Assembly (NCBI RefSeq): GCF_963855985.1
Contig: NC_087104.1
Location: 11,222,001 to 11,286,000, forward strand
Direction of reading: 5' to 3'
Length of the DNA: 64,000 bases
Origin: Ostrinia nubilalis
Taxonomy: Eukaryota > Arthropoda > Insecta > Lepidoptera > Crambidae
A program made the translations under genes and the position numbers. Positions 43,401-55,400 of the stretch are shown one piece after another. Each line of letters starts with the position of its first letter. Positions within the stretch are counted from its first letter, which is position 1. The notes under the pieces were generated by a model. It was given only the letters and a program-made list of their open reading frames with translations. It did no database searches and had not been told where the DNA came from.

Positions 43401-46400
43401 GGAATTATTCATTAATGGTCAACAACCCAATCTAATTTCAATTTATCACTCAGCCGAAACAATTCAATAATAAACGAGAACGATTTATAAAATAATTAGA
43501 TGTTTACCTAAAATTAACCCATTGAAACGTCGACAAAAGGAAAATGCCAGTCTGCTGAAATTCAGTGGAAATAGCAGGCGTCATTAGAATGCGCGCTCAA
43601 ACATTAAATCAGCTTTTTTGGAATTTTAACACGTACTCAGCGCAAATAATGGAAACCGAATTATTAATGTGAGTCCATGCATACAAAAGGGTACGCGAAG
43701 GTGATGCAAAAATATTTTTACACAGCGTGTTATTAAGTTATAGGTGATTATGTTAAGCAATTTGTTTTTTATACTATATTTGCTCCACGTATTCTATTTG
43801 GAAATGGCCTTTATTGCGAGAGAATTGGTATAACCACTATAAAAGAGACAGCATGTGACAGTTGATTAATTATGTTAACTAGCTGACCCGGCCAACTTCG
43901 TACCACCATATTTTTTTCTGTTGCACAAGCCGTTTTCTCAACTTTGAAACCCCTGGAAGACAAACATTTCTAAACCAAAATCAGCCAAAGCGGTTCAACC
44001 GTTCTCGAGTTTTAGCGAGACTAACAAACAGCAATTATTATTGATTTTTATAATATAGAAGATAGGTAAGTAAGTATCTGTAAATATAAGAAATCTCGGG
44101 TTCAAATATACAGTACCTTGGTAGCACTTGGTACAATAGTTCTTCGGAGCGCCTCTTCTCCAAAGAGAGCTGTTCTGTCTTCTCCTCCACCAGCGACTCG
44201 AGATTGTTGGCGTACTGTTCCATGCGACTCAGCAGATCGTCCATCAGGTTATCGCAGTATCCCCTAAGAAGTAAGATGATAGCAGACTTATCAACTCAGA
44301 AAGGGATCAATTCAACACCGTATCGCGTTTCGCGAGCTGGCGAAAGGAGGATTTAGGTGGAGGCGTTTACGTTATGGTGCGGAAAAAATAATAAATGTTT
44401 CGCGATTAACTGCTGCCTTACTTAGACCATAGTATAATAATATTACTATGTACAGTTTAGACTATGTACATTAGGCACTCATTAGTCTAGGCGCAGACCA
44501 CCGATTTTTAGATGGCGGGTAGTTGGGTCGGACTGTTAATCAGTAGGTACGGAAATGTACATTACACCGTTTTGGTATCGGCTGATTCTGCATACAAATT
44601 AGAATCGGGCCCAACTATCGGCCAACTAAAAATCGGTGGTCTGCGTCTAAACTTAATCTAAGGCGCCTATTAGGTACAGTTACACGCCGGCTTTGGTGAA
44701 TCTTCGTTTAGCACCACTTCTCAACCGAAAGACGTACACTGCTGAACAAAGGCCTCTCCCAAGGAGTCGTACATCAACTGGTCACTTACTTGATATAAGT
44801 AGCGTTGATGGTGTCAAACGAGGGTCTGTCATCGGGCGCCTCCGTCCAGCACCGGGCGGCCAGGTCCAGAAGCTCCGCCGCAGCTCCGCCGCCCGCGCCC
44901 GCGCCCGCCTCCCCCGCGCACACCACCGGCCTGAAGGGCGGCGACTCGCGCGCACACACGCGGGACACTATTTCTATGGAGATAGAGGGGAGTTTGCATT
45001 GACAGGGTAAATTTAGGGTATATCATCAGCATCTAGCGCCGCTTTTTAACGATGCCTCGCTCTCACACTACACCACTAGTCTGGAAAGCGGCGACTCGCG
45101 CGCACACACGTGTGACACTATTTCTAAAGGGATAGGGAAGAATTTGCTTGGATAGTGTAAATGAAGAGCCTGTCATCAGCATATAGCACAACTCTACAGC
45201 GGCTCGCTCTCACAATATACCACCAGTCTAAAAAGTGGCGATTCGCGGGCACATACGTGGGCGCGGGACACTATTTCTAGAGACATAGAGAGGAATTTCC
45301 TTTGACAGTGGGAACTGAGAACGAGTCTCAGTGCTGTATCTAGAGCGGTTCCAAAGGTGCAGATCGTGGAGCGCGCAGAAAAGACCAGACCAGAACCGCA
45401 GGAAGAGCGCAGTTGTAAAAGCTTGCACTGGGCGCAAAAGGCTAGTTACTTTCCGTGGATACCATTTCTAGAGTGATGGGCTGGAATGAACATCAATAGT
45501 GTCGAATACACGCGCGATACTATATCTGAAGATATAGCAAGAAATCGACATTGACATTCTCAAGCGGTCTGTCATCGGGCGCCTCCGTCCAGCACCGGGC
45601 GGCCAGGTCCAGAAGCTCCGCCGCCGCTCCGCCGCCCGCGCCCGCGCCCGCGCCCGCCTCCCCCGCGCACACCACCGGCCTGAAGGGCGGCGACTCCCGC
45701 GCACACACGCGGGACACTATTTCTAAGGAGATAGAGGGGAGTTTGCTTTGATAAGAAGTGGCGTGTCATCAGCACCCAGCACAAATCTATAACGGCATGT
45801 CACGGCGCCTGCCTCGCCCACGCACACCATTAGCCGGATGGTGACTGATGCGTACACACGTGGGACACTATTTCTAAGGAGATAGAAGGTAGTTTGCTTT
45901 GACAAGAACTGGCATGTCATCAGCATCTAGCAGCCGCTCTTTAGCAACGCCTCGCTCTGACACTACTTATACCACTAGTTTGAAAAGTGGCGATTCGCGC
46001 GCACACACGACCAGAAAAGCAGGAAGACCACAGTTGTAAAATCTTTCACTGGGCTAGTTACTTAGAAGCTAAAGCCCGGTCTGTGAGCACGTAGAATTTT
46101 GTCCAATGACCCCTAGCTACTATCGCGTTCGCACACTCACTGCGGGTGCCAGTCGCAGAGTCGCGACAGCACTATAATTACGCGCGAGTGATAAGGATGG
46201 GTAGCTTGGGGTCATTGGACAAAATTCTACGTGCTCACAGACCAGACTATAGTTACTAACAGGCCTCTCTCGTGCACACGTGGGACACTTTTTCTAAGGA
46301 TATAGAGGTGAAATTTCTGTTGCAATGGAAGCTTAGAGCCTATCCCAGTGCTGTATCTAGAGCGGTTCCAAAGGTGCAGATCGTGGAGCGCGCAGAAAAG

Positions 46401-49400
46401 ACCAGACCAGAAACAGAGGAAGAGCACAGTTGCAAAAGCTTGCAGTAGACGTAAAAGGCTAGTTACTTTCCGTGGATACTATTTCTAGAGTGATAGGCTG
46501 GAATCCACATCAATAGTGTCGAATACACGCGCGACACTATTTCTGAAGATAAAGCAAGAAATCGACATTGACATTCTCAAGCGGTCTGTCATCGGGCGCC
46601 TCCGTCCAGCACCGGGCGGCCAGGTCCAGAAGTTCCGCCGCAGCTCCGCCGCCCGCGCCCGCGCCCGCCTCCCCCGCGCACACCGCCGGCCTGAAGGGCG
46701 GCGACTCGCGCGCACACACGCGGGACACTATTTCTAAGGAGATAGAGGGGAATTTGCTTTGACAAGAACTGGCATGACTTTGGTCATCAGCACCCAGCAT
46801 AAATCTATAGCGGCATTTATCTCCGCGCCTGCCTCGCCCACGCACACATGAACCGGAAGGATAGTGACTGATGCGTACACACGCGGGACACTATTTCTAA
46901 GGAGATAGAGGGGAGTTTGCTTTGACGGAAACTGGCATGTCATCAGCATCTAGCACCGCTTTTTAGCGGCAACTCGCTCTCTTACTGCACCTCTAGTCTG
47001 AAAATTGGCGATTCGCGCGCACACACGCGGGACACTATTTCTAAGGAGATAGAGGGGAGTTTGCTTTGACAGGGTAAATTGAGAGCCCGACATCAGGATC
47101 TAGCACAACTCTGTAGCAGCGCCTGGCCAACACACTACACCACTAGTCTAAAGGGCGGCGACTTACGCGAGAACACGCGGGACACTATTTGTAAAGAAAT
47201 AAGAAGGAATTTGCTTTGACACAGTTTGAACTGAGGGCCTGTCATAACTCAATAGCAGCGCCTCGCTCTCACATATACTAGTCTGAAGGGCGGTGACTCG
47301 CGTGAACACAGTCTATGGAGAAAGAGGGGAATTTGCTTTGGTGGTAAAAAAATACGGATGTGATGCTAACTCAACACAAATGTATAGCGACATGTATGAA
47401 TGACATGAATGGTGGCGAGGACTCGCGTGCACATTTTAGTGGTTCTATTCCTAAAGCTAGGAAGGAAGAAACAGTGTATTTGTGGAAGATAGAGATCGAA
47501 CGGTTAAAAGCTTCATGTTAAAAATTCTTTAACCACTGCTTGATGAACGGCTACGGAATGCTAATAGATAGATAATTAAAATTTTAATAAGGCAATGAAA
47601 ACATTTAAAACTCATTATAAAGATCAAAACACAAGCAAGCTCCAACTAGAATAGAATTGAAATATTGTGAAAGTACAAAGTCAAAGTTCTTAATTGCCTT
47701 CTTCTTACCTTTGTTCGACAAAGAGGGCGTATAATGATGAAAAGGTCCGGCTCTCAGTACGATCTCCTCTAGGATTATGCCGAAGCTGTACACGTCTCCC
47801 TTGAGCGACGCCGCCGCCCCCGGGTACACGCTGCTTGTGAGAAGCTCGGGAGCTGTCCATAGTAGCTCTAGGAAGCAATTGGAGTGAAAGGTGTTCTTAG
47901 CAAAAATATGTAGATCGTTTCATCCACGAAGACGTGGTCCAGGGAAGCGCGGGGTGCGGGGAGTTTGATCCGAGCAATCCGAGCGTCAATATTGTAGTGT
48001 GCGTGTGCACTCATGGATGATTTAGCGTGTACCGATAACACTCAAACATTAGCGGAAGAATGGTGGGGCGCGTCTTCGTGGATGAAACGATCTTACATCT
48101 AATTGTTATTGTAATTCTTACTTCTTATTACAAAACGAACAGGAAAAAGTTGCCCGAAAAAAAAGTTTATAACGCCGGAGCTCTCCAAATCTTTCTATAC
48201 ATGCTAACAATCTACTTCGAGGATAATAGCTTTAAAAATAATTCTAAAAGTGTGCTATCATTTCTGAAAGTTATAAATTGGCATAACGACACAGTGGATT
48301 TCGAACAGCCCTAATCAAATGGCAATTTATTATCAAAAGGAATTAATAATACAGCCTTATCAAATAACGATTATTATCAAAAGGAATTAACATAGGCGCG
48401 TAATCATTAATACGCTTTTAGTCTATTCTGACAGGTAACTCAGACACGAATACCGAGAGTACCTTTAGCAGATTTAATTACTACACATTATCCGTTTACC
48501 TCGAATACTCATCTACGACATCAAGCGTTTACTTCCATAGACCGAATTCATTAGATATAATAAGAGCCAAAGCACACGATTCGTTGCGGCGGCGGTGTGA
48601 CGACACATCGGTGCGACGACACAGCGGTGTCGCTGCGTTGTCACATTTAGGCTGAGTTTTACCACCTAACTTGAACGGTAACTATAACGGTTACTGGTAT
48701 TTTTTGTATGGAGTTTGACAGATTTTTGACGTTTGTTAAAGTTAAAGTAAGATGGAGCAAAGTTAGTTATCTTTGCAGAGAAATCGAAAAGCCTCTTGAT
48801 TGGGCCATTTGTCTTATCTTCCTACTCTAACCACCCCAAATTCCCCCTGAAAGTAAGAAGCCTATCTAGGTCGCTACAGGCCTCATATCTGTGGAGGGAA
48901 GTCGAACCTCAACTTCGAACTCCTCCTATGTTCTTCTGATTAATTTCGTTGCGAGTCCAATGACAGTTTCACTTTCCCCCGGGACAAACTTGACCTTCAT
49001 TGGTTGAGTTTTTATGGCGGTCAAGATCCTGGCTAAACAGGAGTTGCAGCGGTGAGAACGATAGGTGGGAATAGTCCGGTAGGCCTCCTATGGCGGGCAC
49101 ACGAGCGGTGCGGCGCCGCGTCGCGCGATATGGCTAAATCACAGTATATACAGGGTGGAAACGTTAAGTGATCTCACTCGATTATTTCTAAACTATACAC
49201 GATATCGAAAAACTGATTACTGATTTTGAAAGTGCTTCACAAGCTCTTTCAAACGGTACCTATAATAGGTTACAGAATAAACTGGATCTATCCGAAAATT
49301 CAATGTTTCCAGCTTCCATACATTTAGTACAGTCACAGTCATGGCACTCAAGTCTTGATTATAGCAAATAAAGCCTAAAACAAATGTTGTCCGAGAATCA

Positions 49401-52400
49401 TTTTAAATAAGAATACAATTTACGAGTTCATTTTAAGTGTTTATTATTTAATAAAAAAAAATACTTCTGATATTGTTTGGCTGGCATACATTTAGTATGG
49501 AGGCTGAAAACATTTAATTTTCGGATAGATCCAGTTAATTCTGTAGCCTATTATTGGTACCGTTAGATAGACCTTGTAAAGCACTTTCAGGATCAGTAAC
49601 TAGTTTTTCGATAACTTGTATAGTTTAGAAATAATCGAATGAGATCACTTATCGTTTCTACCCTGTATGAGCTAAATCTACGCGAAATCTTTGCGATGCG
49701 GCGCCGCATTGCATCGTGTGCTTTGGCTCTTACTGTAGTAGTACGTGTCGTCTTTAATCAAGTCGGTGGGAGTGCACAGCGTGGTGAGCCCGTAGTCCGA
49801 GATCTTGAGCACGAAGCGTCCATCGATGAGGCAGTTGGAGGAACGCAGCTTTCCATGGGCGCCGAGCCCGCCGTGGAGGTAGCACATTCCCTAAGAAACA
49901 TTATACAATAGTAATTCAAAATAGCCATTTAGTACAACGATAAAAAATACTCCAATTTATGCATGCGTGTTTAAATTTACATAAAAAAGTAGGATGTTCG
50001 TTCGTGTCAGCCAAATGACGTCTACTGCTGGAAAAAGGCCTCCCGCAAGGATTTCCACAAGGACCGGTATGTCAATGAAACGATATGCATTGCAATTCTC
50101 TCAATTACACAAAGACTCTACCTACTATTCTAAATAGCATTTCATTTCATTCTCACTACGTGAACTGTATTTAACTTTTTAAGAACAAAGAACTTGATTA
50201 AAGAACGTTAATGAAAGTAAGAATTAAAACAGCACAGAACTCAGTGGTACAAACTTAGAAACAAACAACATACCTACGCTTGAGGCTCTATAACATAACA
50301 TAACATAATATCACGAACTTAGACCAGAGTTAAATATTTCTCGGTATAACGACATAACAATAACATTACAGCCTTCCTAAGCATACCGTTTCTGTGAATT
50401 CTGTGAAAATATGGTCACAATCACAACCAATAAAGGTGTAAAGGCGGTCGCCCGTCCCAGTCAAATGCTTGTTCTTTTGCCTTCCAGCACTAAAAACCAG
50501 ATTCTAAATATGATGTACCAAGTTAATTTATTTAACGTATGCCTACCTAATGTCAGTCTACTAGTCTAGCTTAATTTCGTTCTATTATCGCCCGTAATCA
50601 ACTGAGGCGAGAACTGCGTACCGTTTCAATTCCAAACTAATGACACCTCGCACCCACGCGTCATGGAATCAGTTCAACATTCCTATGGTTTATGGAGCAA
50701 TTAAGCAAAAGCGATTTGGTGAGATATGTGATTTGTGGAGTCAACTTAATGTGGAGCGAAGATATTTGAGTAGACAGCTTCAGATATAATAAACTATGAA
50801 TTGATGCGGTCAGTCCAACGAAGTTAATCCAGATAATTCAATTTCAGATTCTTATTGGTATGATAGTTTCATATTATGGTGATTTAAAGTAATTCTACGT
50901 TGAGATAATTGAGAATGTTACTAGGTATGTAAAATCACTTGAAACCTATGTTACAGTTAAGCTTTTACATTTACAAATACATTAGTTTTTATTTCATTCA
51001 AAAATACCCAGTAGTTATGATTTTATAAGCATTCAAAGTTCGCTTAAATATTGAGTCCCGCCGACGGTCACGTGACCCCGTGTGACGTACATTCACAGCG
51101 TCCGCTCACTAGAAAACGGATATAAACATACTTAAATAATTTCTTTTTTGTAAATACAAACTTATTATACATATTAACACCCAGACCCATCACAGAAATT
51201 AAAATTGAACCAAACCCAAACTTGATGCGATTGTGTCGTTTTATTGCGAATTACCTTCCAGCTCCATCATTAGACCCCGATTACTATATAGAATTAAAAT
51301 ACTCATCAATACAAAACGAACGAGCCCAAACTCGATGCATTTAAGTCATTTTGTTATAGAGTTCCTATGGCCATCTTCCAGCTCCATCATCAGATCAGCT
51401 CCATGTCATCATAATATTGCATGGTCATGCAAATCACATGTGTTTGCGAAATTTCAGCTTAATCGATTGCCTGGAAGTGGGTCTTAATTCAGCTTGCAAG
51501 ATTCCACCCATACAAATATGAGCCAGTCACTGTAATATGACGTCACGCGCATAAAATGGCGGGCCGGCCGCCGCCCGCACTTTTAAAATTCAATATCTTG
51601 GAAACTAATTGACGTATCAATATAATTCTTTCACGTGTATTTTTTATTTTTAACAGAGAATACAGAAAGCTAAAAAACAAAATTAGTGAACATTCTTCAT
51701 TCTAACCCTTAAATCAAGTAAGAGTCACATTCGAGATGCTTGAATTGGATTTTGAACTTTCCTTGTATTCTAAACTGTAACAAATATTTTTACGGGATAC
51801 TTTTCTCTCAACCTCAAGATATACTTAAGTTAACATCGCACTGACCTGCACAATGTCATGCACCAGCGACGTCCTGAAGTTCCAGTCGAGCTGCAACTCC
51901 TCATTGGCCAGGACGTCCTTCAGCGAGCCCTTGGGACAGTACTGAGCACGAACACCAGGCAGTCGACCCACGCGCCGATCCTTGCGGGCCTTACGTTCTT
52001 CATCATCAGCTCATTTAGTTTCCACTACAGCACCCACTGACCTGCACAATGTCATGCACCAGTGACGTCCTGAAGTTCCAGTCGAGCTGCAGCTCCTCGT
52101 TGGCCAGGACATCCTTCAGCAAGCCCTTGGGGCAGTACTCAGCACGAACGCCAGGTAGTCGACCCACGCGCCGATCCTTGCGGGCCTTGCGTTCGTCATC
52201 ATCAGGTTCTTTAGCTTCCACTACAGGACCCACGAGTGTGGGTTGTGGAACCCTGAGTCCACTATGGTTCAGTGTACTCGCGACGCCTCTAACCGTCAGA
52301 TGTGAAGCACATCGTCAGGAAAGCTAACCTCAGAGATGACATCGAACATCCCACCGTGTACCTCGTCAGCACAACCACGATCACTCTGACAAGAGTGCCC

Positions 52401-55400
52401 GACTATGAAGAAAGAGACAGCACCCACTGACCTGCACAATGTCATGCACCAGCGATGTCCTGAAGTTCCAGTCGAGCCAGGACGTCCTTCAGCGAGCCCT
52501 TGGGGCAGTACTCCGTCAGCACGAACACCAGCGGGCAGTCAACGTACGCGCCGATCCTTGCGGGCCTTGCGTTCGTCATCATCAGGTTCTTTAGCTTCCA
52601 CTACAGGACCCTCAAGTCTACAACCCTGAGTCCACCATGGTTCAGTGTACTCGCAACGACTCTAACCGTCAGAAATGGAAGCACATCGCCAGGAGAGTTA
52701 GTCTCGGAGATGACATCGAACACCCCACCGTGTACCTCGTCAGCGTAACCACGATCACTCTGACAAGAGTGCCCGACTAAGAAGAAAGAAAGGACCCACT
52801 GACCTGCACAATGTCATGCACCAGCGACGTCCTGAAGTTCCAGTCGAGCTGCAGCTCCTCATTGGCCAGGACGTCCTTCAGCGAGCCCTTAGGACAGTAT
52901 TCCGTCAGCACGAACACCAGCGGGCAGTCGACGCACGCGCCGATGAAACGCACGGTGTTCTCGTGCGATACGTTGCGGGCCTTGCGTTCAAACCATCATT
53001 AGTTCATTTATGCCCGTTTTCACCATTAATCCCTAATTTTTAACTTACCCCTAATGAAAACAAAATGCCTGTTAGGTGTTGCCATAAGGGTCACTTAAAA
53101 ATTAGGTATTGATGGTGAAAACGGGCGTTAGTTTCCAGTACAGGACAGCCCTCTCAAAACCACAGGTAAATGGAAGATTTGATCTAATTATATTGGGCAT
53201 AAAAAAACCTACTTACTTTGTATCATACTGTACAGATTAAGAGGAATTATGAAGTGTCCCAGTATGGACACCCCTGGCAGACTTAGTAGGTTACTATAGT
53301 TTTGAAGATATTGAAGGTCAAAGTACAAAAAAGGTATCCGGTTTTTGTGCATTTCTCACACGTACTTAAACAAGTTTACGACTTTGAATGAAGTACTTTT
53401 TACCCTCTAAATAAAAGTCAATGCTCTGTCTTCTAGAGTACGTATTTTTATACCTTTTACCTCTACCATTTCAATGTAAAGGTCGATTCTAAGGACATAT
53501 AAAATATATTTCCCGGTCGCTATATTATTTATGTGCGGAAAATATAAACCTTATGACCAGGACTACGCAATTAATAATAATGAATACGTCCTTCATTAAT
53601 ACCTACCTACGTATTTCTTTCGGGCTGTTTTCAAACAATGTAAACTTCTTACGGGACAAAATCATTTAACATTATGACCCTCCAAACACAGGCATTTTTT
53701 GCTCAAATTGAGAGTTCCAATCTACTTAATTGACTAAGAAAAACTTTAGGTAAGGTATTATTATAATATTATACAGTCTACCATTTTAACTATACCTACG
53801 TAACGTTTTTACTTTGATGGCCCAACTGCTTCGAATACCAAATATTGTAGTTATACAACATACAACAAGTTATAACAACTGCATAGACAGTTTACATTTT
53901 CCTCGTCAGTTCATAAAATTCCTTTTTTATGGTACTGTATGATTTTTTAGAAGTTTCCTTACCTTACAAGAACAGTTAACGCGTTAACAGTATACGAGTA
54001 GTAAGTACATTCACTTAAATAGGTCACATAAATAGCAATTTTATTGTTTTGCTAATGTGCCTCGTACATACAAATGATATGCATTGCAAGTCTCTCAATT
54101 ACACAAAGACTCTACCTACGTACCTACTATTCTAAATAGCAAATGTTGGGAAAGTAAATGGTTAAATTACCGTTACGTGTTTGTTTTTCATTATGTGATA
54201 TGTAGGATTGTAGGTCAACAGTCAATATCGAGTTAATTATCATCCTTCCGTAAAGTTGATTGTCATTACAAATGAAAAATCCATAATTATAACATAGGTA
54301 GCACAGAGTCAGCACAAATTAAAAATAATTTAGAATGGGTAGCTAAGTTTTCATTAACCTCTGGTAAAAAACGCTTGAGATGTGATGGAATCATGAGGAT
54401 AAATTGAAGAATGGTACAGAATTGCTAATCCTGAATAGGAAATGTTTAGTTCCAATCTTACCAGTTTTATTTCATACAACAGCTTCTTGTTCAAGTCGAG
54501 TTTCTTCCTGTGGATCTTCTTGACGGCTACCCGGTTGCCTTTGTACAGGCCTACGGTGAAGGAAGAGAGGTTGAGAGAGGGCGTGTTGAGGCCAGAAGCC
54601 GTCGCGTTGTTGCCTCGGGCGCTCCATCCTAAGGAGAGCTGTAGAAGATAGTAAAATATAGCTTTTGGAAGCGCGGCAAAGACTCTCTGTGAGGCTATGA
54701 TGTCCTAATAAACGCTATAGTGGAGTACAACGTCAGCGTCAAACGTTCCTATCGACGTCCATAGTGTCCATACACTGAAGTCAACATTTTAAGGAGACCG
54801 CAACAGTAGCATTGTAACGCGGCCTACGGCGTTTATAGGGGACCATAGCCTCATAGATCGAAATTTCTTGACAGAGTAATCTGCATTAATTTCCCTAGCT
54901 AGCATTGTGACGGCGGCCTACGGTGTGACCGTGTGACGATGTACGCGGCTTACTGCGTTTACAGGAGACCACAGCCTGACAGATCGAAATCTTTAAAACC
55001 GAGGGAAGCAGCGGACAGATTAAGCTACAGTTTGCGACAATTTGCGCAAGTGAAATGTATTGCGTTCTATATTCTATTCGTTATCGAGTACTCTAGTAAA
55101 ATTATCTAAGAATTGGTTTCCGAGATACGTCAATTATAAGATCTCACCTAATTACCTAACGTAGATGTAACGAAACCATTATTTTAGCGGAAATCAATAA
55201 AGCTTCCAATATTCCTTGTAAGTTAGAGTTATTGTTTATCTCCAGTAGATAACGTTTCAAGATATTATAATTTAGATCAGCAGGATTCCATATTCCGCAG
55301 TAAAACGATTGTATCTGCCGGTAATCCTTATTGTATCCGCATTAACATAATCTGTAGCATCGTAACAAAAATGGGGAAAAAGGTACCTATTCAGCGTATT

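Larger units (their letters stand above)
44974..47330. repeat. Intronic tandem array derived from a cyclase exon
   Basis: About a dozen units of roughly 150 bp, each with a version of GCACACACGCGGGACACTAT then TTCTAAGGAGATAGAGGGGA. This is the acceptor and first codons of the exon at 44790-44973 plus adjoining intron. Two larger exon copies lie at about 45569-45722 and 46588-46733. Segments around 45240-45727 and 46268-46745 repeat each other with an offset of about 1.02 kb, so there is a higher-order repeat. The array fills the intron between exons 47709-47867 and 44790-44973. Confidence 0.85.
48563..49730. mobile_element. TA-flanked element with AGAGCCAAAGCACACGAT ends
   Basis: Inverted ends AGAGCCAAAGCACACGAT (48563-48580; complement 49713-49730) with TA on both sides (48561-48562, 49731-49732). 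It contains two further elements (48649-48766 and 49151-49665) and a LINE scrap near 49020. Its right end abuts the donor of exon 49734-49890. Confidence 0.8.

Noticed and set aside
44829..46845. Several Arg/Ala/Gly-rich ORFs on both strands around 44.8-46.8 kb
   Set aside because: They are other-frame readings of the GC-rich cyclase exon and its tandem copies.
44974..47330. CRISPR-like regular repeats
   Set aside because: Units vary in length, derive from an exon edge, and the genome is eukaryotic; this is a minisatellite.
48060..48314. 84-codon plus-strand ORF in a cyclase intron
   Set aside because: It begins inside the right end of a MITE and shows no coding signature beyond it.
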